A DNA stretch of 64,000 nucleotides from Stramonita haemastoma (GCA_030674155.1 CM060323.1:46994348-47058347); one strand, 5' to 3'; numbered from the stretch's first letter, positions 22,948-33,875 are shown. Translations and numbers: made by a program. The notes: generated from the letters alone by a model not told the origin.

Positions 22948-23004
22948 GTACACTGTTACTGCTGCCTGGGGGTTTCTCTTTGTGGGTTTTTTTTCTTTTT
23001 TTTT

Positions 23005-23030
23005 TTTGGGGGGGGGGGGGGGGGATGTTA
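23005..23030. repeat. T run followed by G run
   Basis: Homopolymer pair in the intron, likely length-variable. Confidence 0.8.
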
Positions 23031-23230
23031 TTACTGTGTATTACTCTTTGATGTGTATTGTTAATTGTGTGTTATGTTATTTTTATATGACAGTCATAAT
23101 TTCTGTGGGTTTTTTTTTTGTTCCTTGGCTAGTTTTGCAAACTCTTTTTTGTTCAGTTTTTTTCATTACTGTCTGGAAGAAGTATTGACTGTGGTGAACA
23201 CTTTGATAACTCTTTTATGAATGATCATTT

Positions 23231-23528
23231 GAGACAGGATAGTTCAGTGGTCAGAGCACTCACTTTCCCCAAGCTAAAGTTAAGTAGCAACAAGCGTGGT
23301 TACCCATTGGATGGTTCACCGTTTGGGTGAATTGGCTTCAGCACAGTCCCGCAGTCCACCCAGCTGTAAATGGGTACCTGCTCTCTTTAGGGTCAGGGAA
23401 GGTAAAGCAGCGAGGGAGAGAAGATGGGCGCTGCCCTCAACATGCTGGCCCCTAAGAGACACTGAGGTCTTTGATGCCTTACTCCCCTACAACCACATAG
23501 TTTATGGGGACACCTTTACCATCATCTT

Positions 23529-23530
<2 letters not shown>
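23231..23530 (+). mobile_element. tRNA/5S chimeric SINE (family 2)
   Basis: A-box-like TAGTTCAGTGGTCAGAGCAC, then 5S-like AAAGTTAAGTAGCAACAAGC and TTGGATGGTTCACCG, then the family body (CCCAGCTGTAAATGGGTACC, TTTAGGGTCAGGGAAGG, TGCTGGCCCC) and the end GACACCTTTACC. The box C-like motif has two changes from the copy at 34.8 kb. Confidence 0.88.
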
Positions 23531-23574
<44 letters not shown>

Positions 23575-23590
23575 TAACAATAATAATAAT

Positions 23591-23635
<45 letters not shown>

Positions 23636-23660
23636 GTGTGTGTGTGGTGGTGTGGCGTGC
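23529..23660. repeat. (AAT)n-(TG)n compound microsatellite
   Basis: AAT units at 23529-23592 followed by TG/GCGC tracts to about 23680. Confidence 0.95.
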
Positions 23661-23738
23661 GCGCGCGCGTGTGTGTGCTTTCGAATTTGCTAGAATTATT
23701 TATTGTCATTGACTGTTTGTTGTGAGGGTCGAGTGCAA

Positions 23739-23862
23739 GCGCTTTGATTTGTTTTACAAGATATAGCGCTATATAAATTTCATGTATTATTATTATTATT
23801 ATTAATACATGGAATTTATATAACGCTATATCTTGCAAAAAAACCAAATCTTAAGCGCTTAC
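23739..23862. repeat. Inverted repeat with (ATT)n loop
   Basis: The left arm (core 23757-23789, CAAGATATAGCGCTATATAA onward) and right arm (core 23803-23835) are reverse complements at about 31 of 33 positions, with weaker pairing extending outward to the GCGCTT boxes. The loop is a short ATT run. It lies 34 bp before the exon at 23896. Confidence 0.85.
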
Positions 23863-23895
23863 TTACCACAACTCAAACAAAACTTTCATTTTCAG

Positions 23896-24241
23896 CAACG
23901 CAGCCCACCACCGCCCCTCCTCCCCCTCAGCCCCCCTCCTCCCCCATCCCTGGCCCAGAAGTCTCACCCCCCCCTACTGAAGCCCTCCCGCTGTCCAAGA
24001 CCCCCAGCCTGGACACCCTCAGTGTGGCCAGCCTGCCCATGCCCCAGCGCTTCGAGCCGGAGCTGATGGGCGTCTTCTCCCACCGCATCCCCCGCACCAA
24101 CCTCTGGCTGGCCGGGGGGCGCGACCTGTTCCGCGAGGGCATGAAGAAGCGACCCAAGTCGGGCCACACCCCAGGGTGGAAGGAAGGTCTGCCAGACAGC
24201 ATGAAGCCACGCCCACGATCCGCCGCCGCCCGCCTCCACAG
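23896..24241 (+). CDS. Proline-rich protein gene, largest exon
   Basis: Acceptor ATTTTCAG (to 23895) and donor CTCCACAG then GTCTGT. The 346-nt exon reads a Pro-rich linker (ATQPTTAPPPPQPPSSPIPG), then PLSKTPSLDTLSVASLPMPQ, and then a dense segment with FEPELMGVFSHRIPRTNLWL, AGGRDLFREGMKKRPKSGHT and PGWKEGLPDSMKP. The second half has fixed aromatic, Gly and Arg positions typical of a conserved motif region and a higher GC content than its surroundings. There is no transmembrane segment and no known catalytic signature. It ends in phase 2; the next exon at 26298 completes an Arg codon. Function unknown. Of all exons here, this is the one to use for a homology search. Confidence 0.8.
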
Positions 24242-24264
24242 GTCTGTGGGGGTAGAGATTTAAA

Positions 24265-24812
24265 AAAATTTATTTTTAAAAAATCTGTTATTTTGAGGGT
24301 AATGGAATATATAAGCGTTTATATGCTTTTTTTGTTTTTTTTTCATCCAATCCCCTTGTGTATGCAGTTTTGTACATTTTGTTATCTGTTCCCCACGGGC
24401 ACACAATGGCCTCGTCATCTGAAGAGCTGTTACATCCTGTTCCACTTTATGTAAGAGTAGGCCATTGTGTGCCAGTGGGACAGATGACAAGATATAAAAA
24501 AAGCTGCATACACACGGGGACTGGACATAAAAAGCGCATGAGTGCTTATTCCACTATCTTTGATATAAAAGAATAAATGAATAAATGATAAATAAATAAA
24601 AGCGGAATGGGTTTTAACGTGTGCGCAAGATATTCTGCGTGCGTTCGCACACGGGCCCTCGGTTTATAGTCTCATCCAAAGGACTTTTGGGGGAAGTGGA
24701 GTCGGCACTGATGTAAACTCCAGAGGAAATATCCTCTTGAATAAGATTTGGAACCCTGGTCAGTAGATCATGAGCGCATCACTCTGACCACCAGCCTATC
24801 CCATTTTGGGAC
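24265..24812 (-). mobile_element. SINE family 1 copy, split by a nested SINE
   Basis: The minus-strand copy occupies 24265-24424 (tail through ACACAATGGCCTCGTCATC) and 24600-24812 (AGCGGAATGGGTTTTAACG to a tRNA-like head, seen as CACTCTGACCACCAGCCTATCC). A plus-strand copy sits between the two halves. Confidence 0.85.
24425..24599 (+). mobile_element. SINE family 1 copy nested in another SINE
   Basis: Starts at CATCCTGTTCCACTTTATG and ends with GATATAAAAGAATAAATG and an AATAAATA tail. It is inserted in the opposite orientation within the older copy. Confidence 0.85.
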
Positions 24813-24824
24813 AAGAGGAGGGGG

Positions 24825-25190
24825 GTAAGTATGTGTGCGGGGGGGTGGGGGGGTGTTGAAGAGAGGCGCTGGGAGTCAGTAGAATGGGAGTGGCATAGGG
24901 GTGGTGGTGTGGTGGTGGGGGGGGGGGGGGAGGTATGTGAGGATGAAGAGGAGGATGTGTGGGGATGAGGGGGAAAATCCACTTCTTCATGGTCAATTTG
25001 TTTGTGGTTAGTTGGTTGAAAAACGAGGAAGAAAAACGCCAACATGTACTCAGACATGCAAACGCACATATAGTTAACTTACTCATGCAAACGCATGCAC
25101 ACTCGCACACTCCTACATGGTTTGTGGAATATTTTTCTTCCTTCGTTGTGTTTGTTTTCTTACTAACTTTTTTTTTATTTTTTATTTTTT
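24825..25190. other. G-rich tract and unassigned intron
   Basis: GGTGGTGT/GGGG-rich stretch at 24825-24950, then unremarkable sequence. Confidence 0.4.
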
Positions 25191-25192
25191 AA

Positions 25193-25280
25193 TTTCATTT
25201 CATTTTATTTTATTTTATTTTATTTTATTTATTTTTATCTGATTTTATTTCATCCTGTTTTATTTTATTTTATGTATTTT
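25193..25280. repeat. (TTTTA)n array
   Basis: Pentanucleotide ATTTT units over about 75 bp. Confidence 0.85.
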
Positions 25281-25284
25281 ATTC

Positions 25285-25388
25285 TTGTATTTTGAGGATA
25301 GGATAAAGGAATAGTGCTTTTTTTTTTTTAAACATCCAATCCCCATATGTGTATGCGGTTTTGTAAATTTTGTCATCTGTCCTGTCAT
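25285..25388 (-). mobile_element. SINE family 1 tail fragment
   Basis: TTTTGAGGATAGGATAAAGG, AACATCCAATCCCCATATG and GTAAATTTTGTCATCTGTC match the 3' part of family 1. Confidence 0.75.
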
Positions 25389-25434
25389 ACAGCTTTTTTC
25401 TGTTCATATTGATTTCTATGTGCATGAGTGTGCA

Positions 25435-25495
25435 TGTGTGTGTGTGTGTGTGTGTGTGTGCATGTGTGTGTGCATGTGTGTGTGTGTGTGTGTCA
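25435..25495. repeat. (TG)n microsatellite
   Basis: TG tract with CATG interruptions. Confidence 0.9.
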
Positions 25496-25870
25496 AGTCA
25501 AGTCAAGACAAGTCAAAATGATCTTTATTGAGGGTAAAAGATTAAGTTTACACAACTTTTTTTCATCCTGCCCTCACAAAAAAATCAAGAAAATTGACTT
25601 CTAAAACAATCAAAGACAAATATCAACCGTGGTTGAAAACTAAAATAAATGAGGATTTTCATCCAAACAGAATCTTACAAGATAACACTGAAGACAGTAA
25701 CATAAACTCAAGTCATACTGACAAAATAATGGAAATACAAAAATAACATGGGTATGAATAACAACAAAGCAGCCAAATGTATCGAACATAAGGGCGGACT
25801 TATAATTTGTCCATCAGATGTTTCTTCAAAAGTTTCTTAAACATTTGTTTTGAAGGAACTGATTTTAGAA
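25496..25870 (-). mobile_element. Interspersed repeat of the TTTATTGAGGG family
   Basis: GTCAAGTCAAG repeats, then TTTATTGAGGGTAAAAGATT and CATCCTGCCCTC, as at 17.15 kb. Shorter relatives (CAAGTCAAAGTCAAA, TTCCAGATGAGTGTG) occur at 26037 and 26104 between TG tracts. Class unknown. Confidence 0.5.
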
Positions 25871-25876
25871 AGGGAG

Positions 25877-25877
<1 letters not shown>

Positions 25878-25956
<79 letters not shown>

Positions 25957-26150
25957 TGTGTGTGTTGTGTGTGTGAGTGTGTGTGTGTGTATGTGTGTGT
26001 GAGTGTGTGTGTGTGTGAGTGAGTGTGTGTGTGTGTGTCAAGTCAAAGTCAAAATTTTAGTTCCAGATGAGTGTGTGAGTGTGCGCGTGTATGTGTGTGT
26101 GAATGTCAAGTCAAAGTCAAAGTTTTATTTCCAGATGAGTGTGTGTGTAT

Positions 26151-26217
<67 letters not shown>

Positions 26218-26220
26218 GAG
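25878..26220. repeat. (TG)n arrays with a duplicated spacer
   Basis: TG tracts at about 25878-26036 and 26140-26216 flank two copies of a segment that includes CAAGTCAAAGTCAAA and TTCCAGATGAGTGTG. Confidence 0.92.
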
Positions 26221-26297
26221 TGTGTGGGCTCACACACACACACATACCCACATATGCACGCATGTGTGTATATGTACGCATATGTGTGTGTTTCTAG

Positions 26298-26359
26298 GCG
26301 CTCCAAGACTCCCACTGTGTATCCACCAACCCCCTCCAGTGAAAGAACCTTTTTGCAGG
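26298..26359 (+). CDS. Proline-rich protein gene, 62-nt exon
   Basis: Acceptor GTGTTTCTAG (to 26297) and donor TTGCAGG then GTGAGT, a good consensus. Together with the AG left by the exon at 24241 it reads RRSKTPTVYPPTPSSERTFL and Q, ending in phase 1. It lies 80 bp after a long TG array that could affect its splicing. The phase agreement on both sides is the main support. Confidence 0.7.
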
Positions 26360-26703
26360 GTGAGTCTTTTACAGGGTTATCTTAAAACAAATTGTAGCAA
26401 AAAAGTTCATTGCTTTTTTTAAGGGATGGGTGGGGGTTCAGGGGGGGGGGTTGCATACCATCAGAAATAACCTTAGTATTTGGTGAGGAAGATTTTTAGG
26501 GGTTGAGAGACCTCATGGTGCAAGAGGAAACTCTTGGGAAGAAATTGAGAATACAAAAAGAAGAAGAGCAACAAAAAGACGTCACAATACAAACATCACC
26601 AAAAAACCTCAAACAAACAAGAAGACTCATACAATACAAAAGTAGCAAAAGAAAGGAAAACCACAGAAGCTTATAAGATCTACAAACATGCACACATGCA
26701 CAC

Positions 26704-26705
26704 AT

Positions 26706-26772
<67 letters not shown>
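26704..26772. repeat. (CA)n microsatellite
   Basis: CA tract of about 68 bp in the intron. Confidence 0.95.
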
Positions 26773-26841
26773 ACACGCACACAGAGTCAATCACTCACGC
26801 ACACACTGAAGATCTCTCTCTTCTTCATTAACTCCCTGAAG

Positions 26842-26886
26842 AGTCACTGGGGATCCACACTGAATTTGTCAGGCCGTGTCTCTTGG
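26842..26886 (+). CDS. Proline-rich protein gene, candidate 45-nt exon
   Basis: A pyrimidine-rich stretch ending in CTGAAG precedes the exon, and a strong donor TTGG then GTAAGTT follows it. In the required phase it reads ESLGIHTEFVRPCLLG and is phase 1 at both ends, so it could be included or skipped without changing the frame (the exon at 26359 would also join 27662 directly). Support is splice signals and phase only. Confidence 0.45.
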
Positions 26887-26899
26887 GTAAGTTGAACCT

Positions 26900-26985
26900 G
26901 GTGGAGCCCATCCCTCTCCAGGTACAGGGTGCATGCTGGGTATATTCATGTGTCCATAACCCACCAAAATATCATTTCTTGTGCT
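26900..26985 (-). mobile_element. Fragment of SINE family 3
   Basis: GGTGCATGCTGGGTATATTC and CCATAACCCACC match the segment found in the minus-strand SINE of the duplicated units (TTGCATGCTTGGCATGTTTG, CCTTAATCCACC). Confidence 0.5.
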
Positions 26986-27509
26986 TGATTTTTTGCCTTC
27001 CCAGTCCACTCTCTTGCCTTTTTTCAAGCAACTTTTTAAAACAATTTTCTGCTTTCATTATATGACACCCTGCCTGTGTTTTTTTTTGTTCTGGTTACCA
27101 GGTATGAGACTTTGACACTGGGATGGACACAGGATGTCCATTCTGCTGTGGTATTTGTCCATGTGGCACTTTTTATGTATATTTTTGTACTTAAACACGT
27201 TTGTTATCATTTTTCATGCTTTTTTTTTGTAATCTAGGGATGATAAATTAAGTGGAATGGCAGGCGTCCTCAGCACAGTCTGGTTTATTTGCCTTAAGGA
27301 ATGAAATAATTGAGGTATTGTGTCATTTAATGTTGTTGTTTTTTCAGATGGACGGTGTTATATATTTGTAAGTATGAGGAAGTATTGGGCTGAAGTTAAA
27401 AGTTACTGAAGCCACTGAAACTGAATGAGATGACAGCCCTGATATGGCTTTCATGGTTGATAGGGCTATAAACAATATTATAATTACAATTATGATCCTA
27501 TTTTTCCCT

Positions 27510-27661
27510 GGCAGGTTGTACCTCCCTGAACACCAGGTATCACAACATCCTATTTTCTCTAACAGGTACCTTCCTGAACGACTTTGCAGGTACATTCCTG
27601 AACAACTTTGCAGGTATGTTCCTGAACAACAGGTATCACAACATCGTATTTTCTCTAACAG
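27510..27661 (+). repeat. Tandemly copied exon start with multiple splice acceptors
   Basis: Segments like GGTACCTTCCTGAACGACTT and CAGGTATCACAACATC with TATTTTCTCTAACAG recur: at 27514-27580, again at 27583-27625, and once more in the functional position ending at 27661. At least five CAG acceptor-like sites precede near-identical exon starts (GTACCTTCCTGAACG, GTACATTCCTGAACA, GTATGTTCCTGAACA). Confidence 0.88.
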
Positions 27662-27804
27662 GTACCTTCCTGAACGACTTTGCCGACTTCCCTGCCCACA
27701 GCCAGCTGCTGTCCCGTCACCTTCCCCGTCGCTACAACTCTCAGCGCAGTCTGTACGATGAGGACCCTCTGCCGGGCCCGGTGCCAGAGAACGTCTATAG
27801 GTAG
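27662..27804 (+). CDS. Proline-rich protein gene, C-terminal exon
   Basis: Acceptor TTCTCTAACAG, phase 1. The exon reads TFLNDFADFPAHSQLLSRHL, PRRYNSQRSLYDEDPLPGPV and PENVYR, then TAG at 27802. The arrangement of aromatic and charged residues looks conserved. Two ends are possible. If the TAG is used, the protein ends here. Alternatively the AG at 27799-27800 followed by GTAGAC is a donor (phase 2), and a further exon, perhaps 33732-33875, follows. Confidence 0.7.
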
Positions 27805-30081
27805 ACTGTCGTGTCACTGGCTTTTGTCTTTTGGCATTGGATGGGGTTTGGGCCGTCAGAGGTGCTTTGGTCTGTGTATGCGTGTATTTTTTTTGAGGGG
27901 CATTATTTTATTTGTTTGTTTGTTTGGCCGGTTTCATGGTGAAGAGGATGGTTTTTGTTTTATCATTAGATTTTTTTGTATGTGAAGTGTTATGTTTGTT
28001 ATGATGATTTAGACTTATTTTTTGTAAAATTGTTCAAGTTTTTTAAAGTTTTGATTATGGATTTGGTGATTTTTCAAGTGTTTTGAAGTGTTCTTTGCTT
28101 GACAAGATGATTATTGTGTGTAAGATATATTGCAGCATTTAAAACTTGGCTGATAGTTTTGCTTAAAAGAAAAGAAAAAGGTTGATTGGTTGGTTGTCTA
28201 GTTTAGATATTAGAAAAGTAGTGTAAAGACTATTTGTATGCAGAGTTGATCAAATTTTGTATAAAAAGGCTATGAAATTGTGACTGTTAAGCTTAAAAGT
28301 TTATATCATTAAGGAGTTTGCTAGTTCATAGGTTATCAGTAGAGAGAGGCAGTTTGTTCATGTGTGTACACAAAGAATTTACTACGTTATCTGTAGACTG
28401 TCAGACAACAAATTAAAGCAGCAACATCAGACATGGGGCAGTGATCCATTTTACTTGCTACAACCAAATTGAAGTGTTGTTGACATCCCTATTTGGTTGA
28501 GATTTTTTGCTTTGTATGTATAAATGTTTCAATTATCTTCCTTCTTATTTTTTAAATTTGCATTGTGTTTCTTTACTTTGGCTTCTCTCGTTCACATTAC
28601 CAATGCATGCATCAGGTCATTTGATTGCAAATTTTTACCATGTCTTCATTTGGAAAGAAAAACATGGCATGGAAAACAAATAGGATAACAAATTTTGGTG
28701 TCTTGCACTATGTGAAAAAATTACAAAGCTGTGTGTCATTTTTTTGCTTTGCATTTTTTCTTCATATTTTTTACAATTTTCAATCATGCACAATAGCTTG
28801 CAGTTAGAAAGCACCAGAAAATGTTTAAAATGTTTCCTCGATGTGCCAAAAGCAGTGTTCCTTTTGATATTTCTTCTGTCTTTCAGAAAGACTTTTTGTT
28901 TTGTTTTGTTTTGTTTTTTGCTTAAGATGTCTGTCAACAGGAACAACCATAACATTAACCAAAACAAACAAAAAGATTATCTGAAACACCAGTAAAAAAT
29001 ATTTGAAAGAAGAGTAGTATGAAGAGGGGAAAGAGTTTTAAAGATATTGATGAAGTTCGCTGTATAAATACAGTTCTGTTCATGAACCGGATTTAGCAAC
29101 ATTCACTTTGTAACTGGCAGGCAGAGGAGAAATGGGAAACTTCTGAACAAGAAAAAAGACATTATGGTCTACCACACTAAATGAAATGACCCGGCTTTAG
29201 CTTTATGGGTGAACTCTGATTGTTGCTACGGGATTCGTATGCCATTGAAAACATGTTGATAAATATCATGGGCATTGCTTCACATGACCAAAGTGGTGTT
29301 TAGAATATCATGTCAGCTACTCTGCATTTTGGGGACTCTTTGTGTATATTCCAAATTGGAAATGTTTCACCAGATGTTTAGTCAGTACAACAACTATCAA
29401 TTTCTGGATTATAGTTTGACCATTTGTTATCTTTAAACCTGACGTGTGTTTCAGATTGTTTTTAAACTTAGTATAGTGTTTTTGTGACATATGACGAGTG
29501 TCTAAAAGGCATGGTTTATACAAATTTTCTGAAAAAAGTTTTGTTGAATTGTTTTGTTTGTTGTTGGTTTAAAAAAAAAAAAAAGAATAATTACCGCCTC
29601 CTTTCCTTGCTCTTATCTAAGAATTGTGAATTGATACATGAATATGAATGTATAACAGGCTTGTTTCTTACATTTGTATATATTCTTCCTGTCTGACTGT
29701 GTACCTGTTATTACTGCTGACTTTTATTTTTGCTTTATCAAACAAATATAACAAAATGCTGATATTTGTAATCCCTTGCTTAAAGATCAATGTATGTGAT
29801 CTTGCTTCATTGTGCTTTTTATTGTGTCCATGAAGGAGAATGATTTAAAGACTTTTTCTTGTGCAGAAACAAAATTTGCAAAGATACTGTGTGATTTTAA
29901 ACACATGACATATTCAAAAGATCATGCGCTCAAAGAGTAAAAGAAAAGACAAATCTATTCACAAAGAGAAGGAAAAGAAAAACCTCCATGAATTACACAT
30001 TGAATTTTACTGTCTTTTGAATGAAAGTCTTTGTAATGTTTTTGGGGGTTGGGGTTGTTTTTGTTTGCTGGTTGTTGTTTT

Positions 30082-30090
<9 letters not shown>
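27805..30090. other. AT-rich 3' UTR or intron
   Basis: Over 2 kb of T-rich, mostly single-copy sequence with scattered AATAAA-like sites. No exon with flanking splice signals was convincing. Confidence 0.4.
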
Positions 30091-30112
<22 letters not shown>

Positions 30113-30436
30113 GGGGGTACTTAGAAATAAACATAGATATTCCTTTGCTGTAACTATCATCTAAAAGGAGAGAGAATTTGAAATTCTATTGTCCAGATAT
30201 AGTGTTGTAATAGATTGATTTCAAAGTTCTATGAAGCTGTGATAACCCTGTACAGATTAACTTGTATTGTTGTGTATGTAACTATGGAATGGGGTGTTGG
30301 AAATGTACAGGATAACACAAGATACAGACCATACGATTTCTGTAAACCATTTTTTCTTCTCCTCCTTGCCAACATTGCTCCTTCTACCACGCTTTGGTTT
30401 CCCCCTTCCTGCTTGTGTACACGCCTGTACTAAGCT

Positions 30437-30497
30437 TCAAGGTCAGCCTGTATCCCCCTTGACCTCTCACCTTGACCTTGTGGTGACTATGACCTTG
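30437..30497. promoter_or_regulatory. Cluster of four nuclear-receptor extended half-sites
   Basis: TCAAGGTCA at 30437-30445 (plus) and, on the minus strand, GAGGTCAAG at 30458-30466, CAAGGTCAA at 30472-30480 and CAAGGTCAT at 30489-30497. AAGGTCA is the core of monomer sites for ERR/SF-1-type receptors. Four in 61 bp is denser than expected by chance. Function is inferred. Confidence 0.4.
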
Positions 30498-30499
30498 CT

Positions 30500-32880
30500 G
30501 TGCTGTACCTACCCCGTGGAGGCTGGTGCTGGGCTGAATGCTTCATGCGGCTACCCCGGGTGTCGACATTGCTGCCAGTGACTTTACCTTTTTTGGGTAA
30601 TCTTTGGGTGGTGGTGCTGTGTGTCTGTCTCCCTGTGTGGATTAACACCATTCATGTGCATGTATGTGCTAGTTTGTGGGTCTGGGAGCTTGTCACTTTT
30701 TTCATATTTATCTGGTTTTTCAGTGTGTGCTGCTGACTATTGTTAAGATATACTGGGGTTTTTTTTCTGGAACAAAATTCATCTTGAAGTCAATGGATGA
30801 AAATCAATATCCTTTGAATATTCGTTGAAATTTTAGAGAAAGAAACTTGCCATGTTTATATGACCCTGCGTATTGTATCAGATGTGTGCATGTTGAATGT
30901 TGAAAGTAGTTTTGGCCTTTAGCTGCATTCAACAAAATAACTTTACTGATGTTTTTCCATCAAATTTGAACTTGATTTGTGCATAGCCTGTCATATTATT
31001 ATTGGTCTGATGGTTTGAGAGGCTTCAGAGCTGAAGAACGAGAAGTAGTGACATGCTTCCAGATGATTAAAACCCTATAATCAGCCAGTCTTAACCCGTA
31101 TTGTGTATCACACCGTAATGAACACTTGTGAATGAACTGTGAAGATTTTGAAGAATTTGGTTGGAAAAAAATCGTTTGTTTAAATCTAGATGTAATTATC
31201 ATTAGTCCTGAACCAGTTTTTAGAAGAAAAAAAAAGATTAGAAAATTCATTTGGGTTCAGTTTTGACTGTTACAGAGTTGTTGTTGTACCATTTTAAAGA
31301 GGAAAAAATCTGACAGTATTGAAAGCAGCATCAACTTTGGCCGACTTGAAAGGAGCGAGTTGTATATAGGTGGAGCAGTGAATGGATCATCAATGACTTG
31401 CTTTGAAAACCTTGGCTGTGTCTGCTTGTAAGATTTACCTTGTGTGTCTGTGTGTTTATGGTTCCTCAAGATTTGCAAAAAGATAAATAAATAAAATCTG
31501 TTGTTGAAAGAGAACATTTTCCAAGTGTTCATTATTCATGTTAGATCTGTATATTTTTGTTTTCTGTTTTGTTTAAGTTTTGACCAAAAGAAGCCCTGTT
31601 AGAGCGAATGAATTATAGAAGGCAGCAGCAAGATCTTTACCTGATCACATGGCATGCACATTCCTGCTTGTTGTCATCACATAATTCTTACTACAGACAC
31701 TCACACATTTTGAGTTATGATAATTATTTTTAAATGATGATGAAATCTGGTTTACAACATTCTTAATCAAGAATCAAAGTAACTGAATATTTACCAGATA
31801 ACATAAGTGACATTTTCCACTGAAATATCCAAGTGCAAAAATAAAAATACCCTAAATTCTTTTTGAAGGACAAAATACCCACTTCAATATGTATACACGT
31901 ACTGTAGCTTTTTTGTTGTTGCTCTGAACCTATACTGTCATATGAAGTGACACTTATGACAGAAAGATCAACAACATGATAGTAAGTATGAGGTTTGTGT
32001 TCTCTTGCACACTCTGTTACAGCACTTGCACACAAAAAACTATCAGTCTTTTTATTTGCACTTTTCTGCTGCATGCAATGAGCACATATTTTTTTTCCAA
32101 AAATTCCATCAGCTTTTACTTATTTTAACTGATAATTGTTGTCACGTATATTGAGTCAGGGTTTTTGTTCATTTTCTGTCTTCTGAATAATTTTCATGAG
32201 CTTTTTTTTTGCAGATGGGTTTTTGTTGTTTCGCTTTTTTTTTTTTAGGGGGTGGGTGGGGGGTGGGGGGTATTGGGTGTTGGGCTTGTTTGTTTTATTT
32301 GTGAATGTATATCTGTATTCCCTAAGTTCCTCTCAGCAGCATCTATTCATTTAACTTCACACCACATTTGTTTCAGTTTGTTCTTAGAAAAGAATAAAAG
32401 TATGCTGGTTTTTACTGCCTACCCTACCTCGCCCAACCCTCCAAAAGAAAAAGAAGTCCTAAATAGATACATATTGTTTTCTGTTGTTTTAAACAAACTC
32501 AGCTTTTTCCCTCAATAATGTTCATGTGGTACTCTGCAGTTATTAGATCTGTGTTTGTGTATCGCCTGTATGCACATAAGGTGTTGTGATGCAGCAAAAG
32601 ATGCAACCAAGGATGTTGAAAAGTGTCTGTGTGAAGGAAAATAGAGATGTTGTTAGATGTTTATATGATACAAACTCAGGCTCCATAATTATGCAACATA
32701 CATTTAGCGCATGTAAAAGAATCCACAGCAACATGGATGTTTTCATTGGCAATTTACTTTCCTCGGGGAAAAAAACTTCAATTGATACAGAAAAATCTCT
32801 ACATAATTTCTAGATCATTCAATACAGTGCAAGATCTTTCAGTAATTCTTAGATGCTGTATTGTTTACCAGCACTTGTAG
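30500..32880. other. AT-rich single-copy sequence
   Basis: No exon or repeat recognised. G/T-rich stretch at about 32240-32280. Confidence 0.4.
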
Positions 32881-32886
32881 ATAATG

Positions 32887-32941
<55 letters not shown>

Positions 32942-32959
32942 GCGTGTGTGTCTGTATGC

Positions 32960-33030
<71 letters not shown>
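32887..33030. repeat. (TG)n microsatellite
   Basis: TG tract with TTTG and GCGTG interruptions. Confidence 0.95.
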
Positions 33031-33031
<1 letters not shown>

Positions 33032-33034
33032 CAT

Positions 33035-33730
33035 GCTCATAAATTGAAATCATTCTTTTTTTCTTTTCTCAGGCAAACGCTAATCTGGCAAAGTAAAAAA
33101 ACAAAAAAAAAAAAATTATGAAGATAAATGTTTATTTATTGATATAAATGAAGTGTTGTAACAAAGTCTTGTGCATGAACTGTATGGATTGATCCTGTGT
33201 GCAACATGTATGGGCTAATCTTATGTGTGGGTTTGTTTTTTTAGTGCATTACAGGGTTGGCTTGTAAACTGATTCCTAGTCTGATTACTTGTACCACGTT
33301 TAAGCTAACAGCCTGTAATACGCTCTTTTATTGGTGTATGAAAATTTTTAACTTCTTTACTTTTCCTCATGTTTAAGGTAACATTTTCTATGTGTTGGGG
33401 TCACTGGATTAAAAAAAAAAAAAAAGGTATTATAGACTCCTAGTTTGTGCAAGGAAAAGTTTGACAACTTGGGATGTGTTTAAGTTTAGCATTAAAAAGT
33501 TAATTGTTCTCAGGATCTCATCATCTCAAAAAGCTCATGATATTCATTTCATTTGCTCTTACCATCTGCCTGATGGTACCTGCTCATCTGTGTTTTTTTT
33601 TCTTCTCTAAAATTGCTGTCTTTTATGCATGAATATATTTATTTAGGAATGATTGAATAAGTTTTTAGGGCTTTTATCAGCGGTGTGTATTCCTAAGGTT
33701 TTGACTGTAGTGTGATGCTTTGCTGTTGCA
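33035..33730. other. Intron or intergenic, unassigned
   Basis: AT-rich, A runs at 33101-33115 and 33411-33425. Nothing recognised. Confidence 0.35.
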
Positions 33731-33731
33731 G

Positions 33732-33875
33732 CCTATCAAAGTCCTGTCCTATCAGCACCCACGTGGCTTCCCCAGTGGGAACCCCTGTCTGCCCTGTGTA
33801 TACGAAGACTACCTTCAGGACCTGGACTTTGAGTCACAGTACACGCCTGCCTGCAACACCCCTACCTTTGATTGA
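33732..33875 (+). CDS. Candidate terminal exon, possibly of the proline-rich gene
   Basis: Acceptor TTTGCTGTTGCAG (to 33731). In phase 0 it reads PIKVLSYQHPRGFPSGNPCL, PCVYEDYLQDLDFESQYTPA and CNTPTFD, then TGA, which looks like real protein sequence. The phase-2 end of the exon at 27800 would instead enter the frame beginning SLSKSCPISTH, which is also open but less protein-like. Either an unseen exon lies between, one base (a G at the junction) is missing, or this is the last exon of another transcript. Confidence 0.45.
   Translation, partial: PIKVLSYQHPRGFPSGNPCLPCVYEDYLQDLDFESQYTPACNTPTFD

Noticed and set aside
30500..30580. An exon reading YPVEAGAGLNASCGYPGCRH
   Set aside because: No clear acceptor, weak donor, and the phase does not fit neighbouring exons.
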